Assembly (NCBI GenBank): GCA_965225895.1
Contig: CBDDBR010000011.1
Coordinates: 1,488,001-1,552,000, forward strand
Direction: 5' to 3'
Source of the DNA: Endobugula sp965225895
Lineage (GTDB): Bacteria > Pseudomonadota > Gammaproteobacteria > Pseudomonadales > Cellvibrionaceae
DNA length: 64,000 nt
Part shown: one piece after another, positions 44,659 to 55,010 of the stretch
Layout of the letters: each line of letters starts with the position of its first letter
Numbering within the stretch: the stretch's first letter is position 1
Program-made: the position numbers and the translations under genes
The notes under the pieces: generated by a model
The model's input: only the letters and a program-made list of their open reading frames with translations
What the model was told of the DNA's origin: nothing
Databases searched by the model: none

Positions 44659-45609
44659 TTACGGTAATACGTCTACTTTCATCCAAACACTCTGTTGTTT
44701 ATCCCCAAACGTATCGGTGGAATACACTTTACGCCGATCATTCAACGTGGGGCGATGAGAAAAATGCACATGCTCACTCACCTTTACCCATGACGATAAA
44801 GCAAACGTTGAGAGTGTTTCAATACTTCGTGATACCACAATATCTTCCACATTTTGCGAACTATCCACCCGCGTGTTGTCAACAGCACTTACCACCGCTG
44901 CCGCGACTCTAGCCTGCTTATTTCCAACAAGAGTAACGCGAAGGTGTAAACCTGTTGGTGCCGCTATCCATTTCTTGCGCTCACGCTGCAATACCTCTGC
45001 CGCTGCAATATTTCCATCATGATCCAACACCAACTCACCCAACCCTACATCCTCGTCACCACCAACAGCATCGTCTGCTATTGCCAATTGTCCATTATTC
45101 ACAACGACAGTGGTCGATGACGATGCCACAGGGTCTACGGCTACCGTAGCCCCTGTATTATTCACATATTGCGTGTGCTCAACGCTTAATGCCAATACAC
45201 GCTTTTCTTCCACGACTAATGTTTGCCCTTCTTCTACACGAATCGTTTGTGATTGGTTAAGCCCCGACTGCGTTGTTGCTAACTTTACGCCTTTTTTTTC
45301 AGGATATTTTCCTCTATATATTGACACTAGCAACTGCACCTTGGGTGTATCTATTGACTGAATCACGCGCCGTATTTTTTTTAATTCTACTGCTGGTGCA
45401 CTCACAATAACGCTATTATTATCAATCGATACTCCACTCCCCTGTGACAACAATGGCGTAATGATATCTTTTACAGTGCCTGCGTCACGATATTTTAATG
45501 GCACAACAATGATGCTATTCGCATAACTAACCAATGGTAAAATCATAATAACTACAGCGAAAAAACATAATGCGATAGCAACAAAACAAGAGCGATCTTT
45601 TAACAACAT
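44659..45609 (-). CDS. Exported secretin N-domain-like protein
   Basis: 316 residues from ATG 45609, favoured because AGGA lies 8 bases ahead of it and only 2 ahead of ATG 45615. Signal peptide about 5-32 (ending LVSYANS). Residues 33-100 match a secretin N1/NolW module: IIVVPLKYRDAGTVKDIITPLL then SVIVSAPAVELKKIRRVIQSIDTP. There is no secretin barrel domain and no type II/IV secretion genes nearby. The rest is beta-rich without recognised motifs. It converges on the MOSC gene. Role unknown; an accessory envelope protein is likely. Confidence 0.65.
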   Translation of the reverse strand: MLLKDRSCFVAIALCFFAVVIMILPLVSYANSIIVVPLKYRDAGTVKDIITPLLSQGSGVSIDNNSVIVSAPAVELKKIRRVIQSIDTPKVQLLVSIYRGKYPEKKGVKLATTQSGLNQSQTIRVEEGQTLVVEEKRVLALSVEHTQYVNNTGATVAVDPVASSSTTVVVNNGQLAIADDAVGGDEDVGLGELVLDHDGNIAAAEVLQRERKKWIAAPTGLHLRVTLVGNKQARVAAAVVSAVDNTRVDSSQNVEDIVVSRSIETLSTFALSSWVKVSEHVHFSHRPTLNDRRKVYSTDTFGDKQQSVWMKVDVLP

Positions 45610-45887
45610 AATCATGTTCCTAGGGTTTTCATTAAGTATAGATGCTTACCCAACATAACGCTGACTCTCACCCAATATTCACACACGCGCCATCGCCGTA
45701 CTTTTATTATTTTTAATAACTTTTTTTTATAAGTCAGTCACGAAATACGCAATAGACAAATAACATCATTCTAAATTTAGGCACAACGAATAAATATGGT
45801 TATTTTTTGTCAAATTTCGTAGCTTTTTGGGCAGTATTTTCTACACTTAAACAATATATTTATATCCATCACGAGGATTCTGCCGCA

Positions 45888-48281
45888 ATGAAAATTAGTA
45901 CTAAAATGATTATTAGTGGCGGGCTTCTCACCGTTATCCCCGTATTAATGAGCGGCATAATACTCGCCAATATTGCGATTAATAAAGGGCAAGAAGCATT
46001 AAAGGAAGATGCAAAGCAATCACTGACTGCCATACGCGACATTACCGCCACAGAAATCACCCACTACCTACAAACTATCGAAAAACAAGCCGCCTCTCTT
46101 TCTGAAAACCTCATGGTCATTGAAGCCATGCGTAATTTTTCATTGCACTTTGCGAGTTACACCAACAATCATGACGACAACACGATAGCCGCACAAAAAA
46201 ATCATTTACAGCAATATTACGAAGAACAATTTGGCACAGAATTTAAAGCGCAAAACAATCAGCAAACCGCCCCTATTGAGCAACTACTCAACGGCCTCGA
46301 TAAACAATCAATTGCCTTACAACACGATTTTATTAGTAATAATAGTCACCCCTTAGGCCAAAAACACCGCTTAGAAAAGCCAAATAATATTTCATCCTAC
46401 GCACATAGCCACGAAAAATATCACGCTGTATTTAGCCAATATATCGAGCGTTTTGGATTTTATGATTTATTTCTTGTTAATCATCTCACTGGCGACATTG
46501 TTTACTCGGTCTTTAAAGAACTTGATTACACTACCTCGCTAATTGACGGCCCCTATGCCAATAGTGGTATTGGTAACGCCTTTGCACTGGCCAACAATGC
46601 CAATGATAAACAGTTTGTTGGGCTCACCGATTTTGCACCTTATATTCCTTCTTATAATGCACCCGCCTCTTTTATTGCCACCCCCATTTATTCTGGTGAC
46701 GTAAAACTAGGGGTGTTAATTCTGCAAACGCCTATCGATAACATTAACGCGATTATGACGCACGATGAAAAGTGGAAAGATACGGGACTAGGGGATACTG
46801 GTGAAAGCTATCTTGTAGGCAGTGACTTTACAATGCGTAGTAATGGGCGCTTTATTATCGAAGATAAAGCCAGTTATTTAACCCTTATGAAAGACCACAA
46901 TGTCAGTGACGACGTAATAGCTATTATGAACGCCAAAGGCACAACCATTGGCCTACAACCCGTAAAAACTGAAGGAACTATTGCAGCACTTGAAGGCAAA
47001 CAAGGGTTTGGAATTTTTCCCGATTACCGAGATGTCAATGTTATCTCTGCTTATAAACCCTTAAACATTAACGGCTTACAATGGGCGCTGATGAGTGAAA
47101 TCGAAGAAAAAGAAGCCTTTGCGCCAGTAAAATACCTCACCGAAACCATCACCAAAACTGTACTGATTATTTCACTGTTTGCACTCGCTATAGGCCCGCT
47201 ATTGGGTTGGTTACTTGCCTCTACGGTCACAAAACCAATTAAAGAATTAACTCACGTGATTCATTCAATGGCCGACGGTGAAGGAGATTTAACCCAACGC
47301 ATTCACGTTAACGGCAACTCTGAATTAGATGAATTAGCCACATGGTTTAATACCTTTATTGCCCAGCTTGATGAGACATTCTCAACACTCATAAAATCAG
47401 CCATGCGCCTAGTACCAATGTCTGCCGACTTGGCAGAAGGCAATAATGTAGTTACTGGCCTTACGAACGAACAAAACAAACAAATCAAAACCGTAGAGTC
47501 ATTACTAGAGTCTGCACAAGCATCTACGCAGCGCGTTAACCAAGCCACCGATGACATTAACAATAACAGTAAAAAAGGCGTACATATCGTACAAGAAGGT
47601 TTATCGATATTTACCAAAACCCATACACAAATGCACCAGCTCAAAGACATTATCTCTGAAACATCCGCTTCAATTGATCATTTAAAAGATGATAATGACA
47701 AAATTGTTAGCGTGATTGGTGTGATTAATAGTATTGCCGACCAAACCAATTTACTGGCACTTAACGCTGCTATTGAAGCCGCACGTGCGGGAGAGGCTGG
47801 CAGAGGGTTTGCGGTCGTCGCCGATGAAGTCAGAGCTTTAGCTTCTCGCACCAGTGAAGCCACACTAGAAGTATCGGCCATGATTGATACCATTAAAGAA
47901 GGCACAAATGCGGTCGTAAAAACCATGGAGCGAGGTAAAGAATCCACATTAGAATGCAGTGCACAAGTCAACGAAGCCAAGGAAATGCTATCAACCATAG
48001 ATACCAGTATTGAAAATATCAGTACAGCAGCAAAAATGATTGGCTCAGTGGTGAAAGAACAAGGCAATAACTTTGATCAAGTGGCCGATAACTTTAAAGA
48101 GCTCGACGATAAATTTAATCAATCAAAAGACGCCAGTGCGGTTACTGTTCAAGTCGGTGCCGATATGAGTACTATGAGTATGAAACTGCATCAAATGGTC
48201 GATAAATTTAAGCTGACCGATCAAGATTGGAGTACAGCTCGTCGCGATAAAATCCGTATAGAGCTTGATAATATTCATTAA
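45888..48281 (+). CDS. Methyl-accepting chemotaxis protein with Cache sensor
   Basis: 797 residues from ATG 45888 with GAGG ahead; the 27-codon upstream extension has no support. Helix 1 at about 7-30; periplasmic sensor (about 35-345) with Cache-like YDLFLVNHLTGDIVYSVFKE and KDTGLGDTGESYLVG; helix 2 at about 350-375; HAMP (TKPIKELTHVIHSMADGEGDLTQ); signalling hairpin IADQTNLLALNAAIEAARAGEAGRGFAVVADEVRALASRT, the invariant MCP tip that binds CheA and CheW. No cytochrome or PAS domain. The ligand cannot be told. Confidence 0.93.
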   Translation: MKISTKMIISGGLLTVIPVLMSGIILANIAINKGQEALKEDAKQSLTAIRDITATEITHYLQTIEKQAASLSENLMVIEAMRNFSLHFASYTNNHDDNTIAAQKNHLQQYYEEQFGTEFKAQNNQQTAPIEQLLNGLDKQSIALQHDFISNNSHPLGQKHRLEKPNNISSYAHSHEKYHAVFSQYIERFGFYDLFLVNHLTGDIVYSVFKELDYTTSLIDGPYANSGIGNAFALANNANDKQFVGLTDFAPYIPSYNAPASFIATPIYSGDVKLGVLILQTPIDNINAIMTHDEKWKDTGLGDTGESYLVGSDFTMRSNGRFIIEDKASYLTLMKDHNVSDDVIAIMNAKGTTIGLQPVKTEGTIAALEGKQGFGIFPDYRDVNVISAYKPLNINGLQWALMSEIEEKEAFAPVKYLTETITKTVLIISLFALAIGPLLGWLLASTVTKPIKELTHVIHSMADGEGDLTQRIHVNGNSELDELATWFNTFIAQLDETFSTLIKSAMRLVPMSADLAEGNNVVTGLTNEQNKQIKTVESLLESAQASTQRVNQATDDINNNSKKGVHIVQEGLSIFTKTHTQMHQLKDIISETSASIDHLKDDNDKIVSVIGVINSIADQTNLLALNAAIEAARAGEAGRGFAVVADEVRALASRTSEATLEVSAMIDTIKEGTNAVVKTMERGKESTLECSAQVNEAKEMLSTIDTSIENISTAAKMIGSVVKEQGNNFDQVADNFKELDDKFNQSKDASAVTVQVGADMSTMSMKLHQMVDKFKLTDQDWSTARRDKIRIELDNIH

Positions 48282-48388
48282 TCGATGAATATTATCAATA
48301 ATTCCTATTATCACGGTAAACAACTTGGTGATTAGCAACGTAAAAAGGTAAAATACACACTCTTTCAGACCTTTTTTGTTGCTTGCTA

Positions 48389-51300
48389 ATGATTCCAAAT
48401 TTACGTACCACCTCGCCTATTCAACAACGATATTTACACTTTATCGATACACTAAGCACCTATGGCTTTTCTGGTGACTTATGCCCTGATTATGCCAATA
48501 GAACCGTACTTTCAACGGATAATTCACTTTACCAAGTACTGCCTCAAGGGGTTATTTACCCAAAATCAATCGAAGACCTCTGTACGCTCGCCGAACTGAG
48601 CAATATGAGCCAATTTCACGATATTGTATTAAGCCCTCGCGGTGGCGGTACTGGCACCAATGGCCAATCATTAACTGACGGCCTTATTGTTGATATATCA
48701 AAGCACATGAACAACATTTTAGAAATTAATGTTGAAGAGCGCTGGGTACGCGTACAATCTGGCGTGGTAAAAGACCAACTCAATGCTGCCATTAAGCCCT
48801 ACGGCCTATTTTTTGCTCCCGAGCTATCAACCAGTAACCGTGCCACCATTGGCGGCATGATCAATACAGATGCATCGGGGCAAGGTTCATGTGCTTACGG
48901 CAAAACCCGCGATCATGTCTTAGAGCTAAAAACCGTACTGCTTGACGGCAGCATATTAGACACACAAGCCATTGATGACGCCACATTAGCAGAACAACAA
49001 CAGGCACCGAATCGCACAGGACACATTCACAAAATCGTGGATGGTATTCAACAAAAATACCACGCACAAATTAAAGCCACCTTTCCTGCATTAAATCGCT
49101 GTTTAACGGGCTACGACCTTGCTCATATTCGTAACGACAACAACGAATTTAACCTCAACAGTATTCTTTGCGGTAGCGAAGGCACCCTAGGCTTTATTGC
49201 CGAAGCCAAACTCAACTTACTTCCTATTCCAAAATGTGTCGCGCTGGTCAACCTACAATACCAAAATTTTAACGCCGCGTTACGCGACGCAAAATCTATT
49301 ATGTCTGTTGGCCCCACCTCGATAGAAACCATAGATTCAAAAGTTATGGGGTTAGCGAAAGACGATATTGTTTGGACCACCGTCAGCCAGTTTTTTCCAA
49401 GTGACGAAAGCGAACCATTAGAAGGTGTGAATTTTGTTGAATACACGGCAGATAGCGAAGACGAACTGCAACAAAAAATGCAGCCCTTACTCAACCAACT
49501 TGACCACGGCGAAAACAATATTAGCGTAGGCTACACCATTGCCTACGGCCAAGATGTTAATAAAATTTGGGGAATGCGCAAAAAGTCTGTTGGCCTACTT
49601 GGCAACATTCAAGGCGAAGCCCGCCCTATGCCCTTTGTTGAAGATACCGCCGTTCCCCCTGAGAACCTTGCCGATTTTATCGTTGAGTTCCGTGCGTTAC
49701 TTGATTCACACCATTTACAATACGGTATGTTTGGCCATGTTGATGCGGGGGTACTGCACGTACGCCCCATACTTGATATGAAAGACACCGAACATGCAAA
49801 TATGATCAGAACCATCACCGATCAAGTGGTAGAACTTACACATAAATATGGTGGCTTATTATGGGGAGAGCACGGTAAAGGAGTACGTTCAGAATATGCC
49901 CCTAAATTTTTTGGTGAACTCTATCCTCAACTACAGCAAATCAAAAAAGCCTTTGATCCACGTAACCAACTGAATCCAGGCAAAATTGCCACCCCAGCAG
50001 CCGATATTCCATTACTCAAAATTGATGAAGTTACTACTCGTGGCGAGTTAGATCGCAGCATTAAAGTAGAGAGCTGGGAAGGTTATAGTGAAGGCATGTT
50101 CTGTAATGGTAACGGCGCCTGCCATAACTGGAATCCAAATGATGCCATGTGCCCATCATGGAAAGGCACTCGTAAGCGCACACATACACCCAAAGGCCGC
50201 GCATCACTTGTACGTGAATGGTTAAAACAACTCAGTGAACGAGATGTTGATGCCATTAGTGCCAGCCAATCATTACATCAACAAACATGGTACCAACAAC
50301 TTTTTGCTTTTTTACCGCGCATCAGAAATACCGTTAAAAAACAAAAAGGGGAATACGATTTTTCTCACGAAGTACACGACTCAATGATGGGATGCCTTGC
50401 CTGCAAATCATGCGTAGGACAATGTCCCGTCAAAGTGGACGTACCTGAGTTTCGCTCCAAGTTTTTAGAACTTTATTACAGTCGCTATCTACGACCACTA
50501 AAAGATTATTTTGTGGGTAGCCTAGAAGCCATGCTACCTTTAGCCGCCAAAGTACCCAGAGCATACAATGCCATTATGGGTGCCTCATGGATACAAAAAA
50601 CACTGGCTAAAACCGCTGGATTAAGTGATAGTCCGTTATTAACAACAATCCCCTTCGATAAAGAATTACAACAAATAGGGGTGCGCTACGCCAGCGTTGA
50701 AAATATTAATAGCTTAAGCGATGATGAAAAAAACAACGCCGTTATTATTGTGCAAGATGCGTTCACTCGTTACTTTGAAACACAATTTTTACTCGACACA
50801 TTGGCTCTATTAAAAAAATTAGGCTTTACGCCACTAGTTGCACCGTTTTATCCTAACGGTAAACCATTGCATGTTCACGGTTTTAGAAAAGCCTTCACTA
50901 AAACAGCCATACGCACCAGCAACAAACTCAATCGATTAGCCGAGGCTGGTATTCCACTTATTGGTATAGAACCCTCAATGACTCTCGCCTATCGTGGCGA
51001 ATACACTAAGGTCGTCGATAACGCACCGCAGGTTATGTTGATTCAAGAATGGTTAGCAACACAAACCGAACATTTACAAAAACAGCCCACCGACACACCA
51101 AGAACCTACCAATTATTGGCGCACTGTACTGAAAAAACCAATGCCGCAGCATCAATCAACGATTGGAAATCTGTTTTTTCTGCACTTGGGCATCAGTTAA
51201 ATACTGTTGAAGTCGGTTGTTGTGGTATGGCTGGAACCTATGGTCACGAAACACAAAATATGGAAACATCTAAACACATTTATTCCTTATCATGGGATCA

Positions 51301-51427
51301 AGTGATCAATAACCCAGATAACCAAGACTCACTGGTAGCTAGTGGATTTTCTTGTCGTAGCCAAGTAAAGCGTATCGACGGAAAAAATATACAAAACCCA
51401 TTACAAGTATTACTCTCTCACCTATAA
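48389..51427 (+). CDS. ydiJ: FAD/[4Fe-4S] oxidoreductase YdiJ (D-2-hydroxy-acid dehydrogenase family)
   Basis: 1012 residues from ATG 48389. Order: FAD-binding (PCMH) domain with SPRGGGTGTNGQSLTDGLIVDISKHM and TIGGMINTDASGQGSCAYGKTRDHV; FAD-oxidase C domain ending LLWGEHGKGVRSEY; then a 4Fe-4S segment MGCLACKSCVGQCPVKVDVPEF; and a C-terminal CCG-like part with CCGMAGTYGHE. This long fused form is YdiJ, reported as a D-2-hydroxyglutarate dehydrogenase in enterobacteria; the substrate here is by analogy. The upstream leader has no obvious ribosome binding site. A strong terminator follows. Confidence 0.9.
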   Translation: MIPNLRTTSPIQQRYLHFIDTLSTYGFSGDLCPDYANRTVLSTDNSLYQVLPQGVIYPKSIEDLCTLAELSNMSQFHDIVLSPRGGGTGTNGQSLTDGLIVDISKHMNNILEINVEERWVRVQSGVVKDQLNAAIKPYGLFFAPELSTSNRATIGGMINTDASGQGSCAYGKTRDHVLELKTVLLDGSILDTQAIDDATLAEQQQAPNRTGHIHKIVDGIQQKYHAQIKATFPALNRCLTGYDLAHIRNDNNEFNLNSILCGSEGTLGFIAEAKLNLLPIPKCVALVNLQYQNFNAALRDAKSIMSVGPTSIETIDSKVMGLAKDDIVWTTVSQFFPSDESEPLEGVNFVEYTADSEDELQQKMQPLLNQLDHGENNISVGYTIAYGQDVNKIWGMRKKSVGLLGNIQGEARPMPFVEDTAVPPENLADFIVEFRALLDSHHLQYGMFGHVDAGVLHVRPILDMKDTEHANMIRTITDQVVELTHKYGGLLWGEHGKGVRSEYAPKFFGELYPQLQQIKKAFDPRNQLNPGKIATPAADIPLLKIDEVTTRGELDRSIKVESWEGYSEGMFCNGNGACHNWNPNDAMCPSWKGTRKRTHTPKGRASLVREWLKQLSERDVDAISASQSLHQQTWYQQLFAFLPRIRNTVKKQKGEYDFSHEVHDSMMGCLACKSCVGQCPVKVDVPEFRSKFLELYYSRYLRPLKDYFVGSLEAMLPLAAKVPRAYNAIMGASWIQKTLAKTAGLSDSPLLTTIPFDKELQQIGVRYASVENINSLSDDEKNNAVIIVQDAFTRYFETQFLLDTLALLKKLGFTPLVAPFYPNGKPLHVHGFRKAFTKTAIRTSNKLNRLAEAGIPLIGIEPSMTLAYRGEYTKVVDNAPQVMLIQEWLATQTEHLQKQPTDTPRTYQLLAHCTEKTNAAASINDWKSVFSALGHQLNTVEVGCCGMAGTYGHETQNMETSKHIYSLSWDQVINNPDNQDSLVASGFSCRSQVKRIDGKNIQNPLQVLLSHL

Positions 51428-51457
51428 GTAACACACCACGTATTTATAGGCATAAAA

Positions 51458-51492
51458 AAACCGCGGGTAATCAACATTACCCGCGGTTTTTT
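51458..51492. terminator. Bidirectional terminator after ydiJ
   Basis: CCGCGGGTAAT/ATTACCCGCGG with a 4-base loop, A run before and T run after; it also serves the AI-2E gene on the other strand. Confidence 0.92.
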
Positions 51493-51566
51493 ACAATCAT
51501 GTGCAATCACACAATACAATAACATGCGCTCAACACATTAAGCGCATCGGTACATCGCTACAGTGA

Positions 51567-52610
51567 TCAATCAGTTACAGTGCCTTGATCATTACCCGAC
51601 CCCAACATCACACCCAACCAATGGGTATCAGGTGAATTTTCTAAGGCTATTTTCACCATCACCGTCAAAGGCACCGACAGTAACATACCTACAGGCCCTA
51701 AAACCCAGCCCCAAAATACTAATGACAAAAACACGACCAATGACGAAAGATCTAACCCCTTCCCCATAAAGCGTGGTTCTAATATAGAGCCAACAACAAT
51801 ATTCACTGTCACATATAAAGTTGCTGTCATAATCGCTTCACCCACCCCCAATTGAACAACCGCTAATAATACGGGAGGAACGGCCGCCAAAATAGAACCA
51901 AAAGTAGGGATAAAATTAAGCATAAATGCTAACAAGCCCCACAATACAGGGTAATCTACACCAATAAGCATTAATGCCAACATGACCAATAAACCTGTTG
52001 CTAAGCTCACCAATGTTTTAATCGCCATATAGGTATTAATACTCTCTGCAAATCGGCTCAGTGCATCTAAGGTTTTTTCACTAGAGCGAGAGGCATGACG
52101 AAATTTATCAACAAAATTAACCTCCTCCGCCAAAATAAACATAACAGTTAACAGTATCAAAAAGCCATCGGTCATTAGATTACCAAACGACGTGAGCGTA
52201 TTACCTGCAATCGTTAATGCAGCACTAGGGTTCACAATTTCTTTCCATAACTGAGGATCAATCACCACCCCCATACTGACTAGCCATTCTTGTAAACGTA
52301 AAGAAATCTGTACCAAACGTGCTTGGTATTGCGGTAAATCTGCCGTAAAACTCGTAATAGACGAGCCCACAATGGCGCCAATAAAAATACCCGCAACCAC
52401 CATCATCACCACAATTAAAATAATCGCTATCCCCGTAGGAATACGATAGCGTTTCATCGCACTTAATAACGGCGTACAGATAATGGCAATAAATAAGGAA
52501 AGAAAAAATGGCACCAACAATGACTCGGCTGCTCGCATACCAGCAACAACAATAATAAATGCTGCTGTCACCATTAAAAAACGAGAAACAGGTGATGGGG
52601 TGATTTGCAT
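51567..52610 (-). CDS. AI-2E family transporter (PerM/TqsA type)
   Basis: 347 residues, about eight helices. Characteristic stretches: VPFFLSLFIAIICTPLLSAM (helix 2), LPQYQARLVQISLRLQEWL, the middle NTYMAIKTLVSLATGLLVMLALMLIGVDYPVLWGLLAFMLNFIPTFG and the end LDLSSLVVFLSLVFWGWVLGPVGMLLSVPLT. The family exports small molecules or ions; autoinducer-2 export holds for few members. It has a short membrane-anchored protein gene (52642-52968) immediately upstream, in the same orientation, 31 bases away. Confidence 0.88.
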   Translation of the reverse strand: MQITPSPVSRFLMVTAAFIIVVAGMRAAESLLVPFFLSLFIAIICTPLLSAMKRYRIPTGIAIILIVVMMVVAGIFIGAIVGSSITSFTADLPQYQARLVQISLRLQEWLVSMGVVIDPQLWKEIVNPSAALTIAGNTLTSFGNLMTDGFLILLTVMFILAEEVNFVDKFRHASRSSEKTLDALSRFAESINTYMAIKTLVSLATGLLVMLALMLIGVDYPVLWGLLAFMLNFIPTFGSILAAVPPVLLAVVQLGVGEAIMTATLYVTVNIVVGSILEPRFMGKGLDLSSLVVFLSLVFWGWVLGPVGMLLSVPLTVMVKIALENSPDTHWLGVMLGSGNDQGTVTD

Positions 52611-52641
52611 AATGTATCCTTTAAAAAATAAACGCTCTATG

Positions 52642-52968
52642 TCATTTTAAGCGTGTATAAATATGATGTAGCCGCTCTAAACCCTCTGCCGAAAATAAAT
52701 ACGGGGGGCGCTGGGTACCAATATAACATTCTTCTTCTATATCAACACATTGTAAACGTATCGCTTCTAATTCTGGCGAATGACGAATCACCATGCCAAA
52801 CGTCATTTGCCATTCGTTATCTGTTGCCTGCCCAGTAAGCACCTTCTCAAGCACATGCATCATGCGTACTTTATCCACGCGATAATACGGCGTTTTAAGA
52901 CGCACAAAGGTATAAAACAATAAACTGACAACTAAGAAAGTAAAAATCAGCGTAAATACTGTGGTCAT
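52642..52968 (-). CDS. Small membrane-anchored protein of unknown function
   Basis: 108 residues: one N-terminal membrane helix (about 3-20) followed by a soluble part with TPYYRVDKVRMMHVLEKVLTGQATDNEWQMTF and IRLQCVDIEEE. I recall similar small proteins in pseudomonads without assigned function. It is upstream of the AI-2E transporter and probably cotranscribed with it. Confidence 0.6.
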   Translation of the reverse strand: MTTVFTLIFTFLVVSLLFYTFVRLKTPYYRVDKVRMMHVLEKVLTGQATDNEWQMTFGMVIRHSPELEAIRLQCVDIEEECYIGTQRPPYLFSAEGLERLHHIYTRLK

Positions 52969-53440
52969 TATCCGTTACCCTATCCGTTACATTATGTGTA
53001 AAGACATCGTTCATCTAGGCACCAATATTGTGCGTATTATGTATAGTTTACTCTCTTGGCCATACAGTTCCCATAGACACTTTCCACCTTAAGCAATATC
53101 GCTGTACGACAAAACAAATAACAAAAATTACATTTATTTCCTATTTATGCAAATTGATACGTCACCCCTGTTTGGGATGAAATATTTTTTACTAATAACG
53201 TTAAAAACATCACACAAAAAAGGGGCAACACTCAGCAAATAGATAATTAACGCTATTATCCCTTTTTTGGTTATGGTAAATTTCATCGCGGGAAAACAGC
53301 TCATTATTTACTGCTATTTAAAGTTCAATGAAAGAATTCAATGAAAACATCCATTGAAACGATCATTCTTCTTTAAAAGAGCAGATGAGAAAATAACAAA
53401 ACCTCACTGTTTTAATGATAGCCATACACGGAGATAAACT
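52969..53440. other. 472 bp intergenic region
   Basis: Divergent control region between the small membrane protein and the interrupted lipoprotein gene. I see only AT-rich DNA and short direct repeats (CAATGAAA twice near 53323-53345); no gene, RNA structure or named site. Confidence 0.5.
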
Positions 53441-53917
53441 ATGTACATGAAAAAAACATTACTCGCTAGCGCGATTTTAGGCACAGCACTGATTATTACT
53501 GGTTGTGAAACCATACCAAAAGAGCAACACGAACAAGCACTGTCTGATCAGCAAGCGAAATATGAGCAGCAACTCAAAGAGTTACAAGCAACGCAACAAT
53601 CAGCCCCTATCCCAGCGCAACCATCAGCCGTTGAAAATCAACTATTTCCACCTAATGCGCAGCCAGGCCATTGTTATTCACGTGTACTCACTCCTGCTGT
53701 TTATGAAACAAAAAGTGAACGTGTACTAGTTAAGCCAGAAACAGAAACAGTATCTATCGTGCCATCAAAATACGAAGATGCGACTGAACGCTTACTCGTC
53801 AAAGAAGAAAGCACAAAAATTGTTGCTGTACCCGCAACATACAAAACAGTATCTGAGCGTGTTGAAGTAAAACCAGCACACACACATCTAAAAACTATCC
53901 CTGCTACTTATAAAACC
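53441..53917 (+). pseudogene. 5' part of a repeat-rich lipoprotein gene interrupted by IS30
   Basis: Codons 1-159 of the original gene. Lipoprotein signal MKKTLLASAILGTALIITGC with lipobox ITGC. A coiled coil and Gln/Pro-rich linker follow, then about three copies of a 20-odd residue repeat of the form V(P/T)AxYKTxxERVxVKP (VLTPAVYETKSERVLVKPE, VPATYKTVSERVEVKPAHT). The fourth copy is broken after IPATYKT at the IS insertion. The frame as it stands adds twelve IS-encoded codons and stops at 53953. The intact product would be 361 residues. Family unknown. Confidence 0.85.
53915..53917. repeat. Target-site duplication ACC (left copy)
   Basis: ACC abuts the left IS end and recurs at 55011-55013. 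The preceding A is also shared, so a 4-base AACC duplication cannot be ruled out. Each ACC is a codon of the interrupted gene. Confidence 0.75.
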
Positions 53918-53949
53918 CTAGTATCAAGTTTGAAGCGCGACAATAATGG

Positions 53950-54912
53950 TTAAATACCATGGTACATCTCCTCTGGTGTTTTATAATTAAACCGTTTTCT
54001 TGGGCGTGTATTTAATGCGGTAGCAATTCGATCACATTGTTGTTGTGTAACGTTTTCCATGCTCTTTGTTTTGGGAAGGTACTGCCGAATTAATCCGTTC
54101 ACATGTTCGTTGCTTCCTCTTTCCCAAGAATGGTAGGGGTTCGCAAAGTAAAACCGTACAGGGTGCCTTTCCTCTATTTTTTTATATTGATGAAACTCTG
54201 TTCCATTATCGGCCGTGATCGTTTTGAAATGACTAGGATCACGATGAATCAAACCCAGAGTTTTTTTATTGACAGCAGCGGCTGATTTGTCAGAAATTTT
54301 CCCAATCATGACATAACCCGTCTTGCGTTCAAGTAACGTGACAATACAGTGGTTGCTGCCGCGTCCATGAACGGTATCAATCTCCCAATGCCCTTTATAT
54401 TTACGAGTTTCTACGCTGGCTGGCCGTTCTGATATATGTCGCTTGTTAGCTAAACGGCCTCGGCTATCATAGGCTTTATAGCGCTTTCTTCGTATCTTTG
54501 ACGATTGGCGTAGGTATGTCCAAAGATTACCTCCGTTCGCTTTATCACGCCAAATATATTGGTAGATGGTTTCATGGCTTAATGGTCGAGTCATTAACTG
54601 GAAACGACGAATAACGCCAACGATTTGCTCTGGACTTAATCTTCGTTTGAGTAATCGCCTGACTATCTTAAAGTCACAAGGCTTGTAGTGCCGATTACGT
54701 CTTGAACGTTTACGCCTAGCTACGGTTCGGTACTGTGCCTTGCTTGGTCTGTAGGCACCATCAATGATAAAGCAACGATTGCGTGCTAGCTCTCTGTATA
54801 AGGTTGAAAAATGCCTTCCCATCATGCGGGCTATTTTTCTAATAGATAGACCTTGCCGTTTGAGGGTGGAAAACGTTATTCTTTCTTCATAGGTGAGTTG
54901 TTGATATATCAT
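53950..54912 (-). CDS. IS30-family transposase
   Basis: 320 residues. N-terminal helix-turn-helix (YEERITFSTLKRQGLSIRKIARMMGRHFSTLYRELARN); DDE catalytic core with Asp in HWEIDTVHG, Asp in TADNGTEF and Glu in SNEHVNGLIRQY; a C-terminal NTRPRKRFNYKTPEE, the common IS30 tail. Complete and without frameshift. It is antisense to the interrupted lipoprotein gene. Confidence 0.96.
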   Translation of the reverse strand: MIYQQLTYEERITFSTLKRQGLSIRKIARMMGRHFSTLYRELARNRCFIIDGAYRPSKAQYRTVARRKRSRRNRHYKPCDFKIVRRLLKRRLSPEQIVGVIRRFQLMTRPLSHETIYQYIWRDKANGGNLWTYLRQSSKIRRKRYKAYDSRGRLANKRHISERPASVETRKYKGHWEIDTVHGRGSNHCIVTLLERKTGYVMIGKISDKSAAAVNKKTLGLIHRDPSHFKTITADNGTEFHQYKKIEERHPVRFYFANPYHSWERGSNEHVNGLIRQYLPKTKSMENVTQQQCDRIATALNTRPRKRFNYKTPEEMYHGI

Positions 54913-54983
54913 AGTGCTTTTCTACTTCTTGGCGGGAGTGAAAAAACACGTATATTACAGCTCACCTTCTTACTATTAAAAGG

Positions 54984-55010
54984 TGTCGCGGTTAGTATAT
55001 GAATTCGGCA
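54984..55010. repeat. Right terminal inverted repeat of the IS30 element
   Basis: The inner TGTCGCG (54984-54990) is the complement of CGCGACA at the left end; the outer part is only partly complementary to 53918-53935. An in-frame ATG (54999) near this end could restart translation of the 3' gene fragment. Confidence 0.65.

Larger units (their letters stand above)
53918..55010 (-). mobile_element. IS30-family insertion sequence, 1093 bp
   Basis: One transposase gene on the minus strand fills the element. Imperfect terminal inverted repeats of about 25 bases share CGCGACA at their inner part (53936-53942 and the complement of 54984-54990). It is bounded by an ACC duplication. Length and layout are normal for IS30. 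The insertion is intact, so the element may still be mobile. Confidence 0.9.

Noticed and set aside
48123..48398. 91-codon minus-strand frame between chemoreceptor and ydiJ
   Set aside because: Mostly antisense to the chemoreceptor end; no ribosome binding site or recognisable motif.
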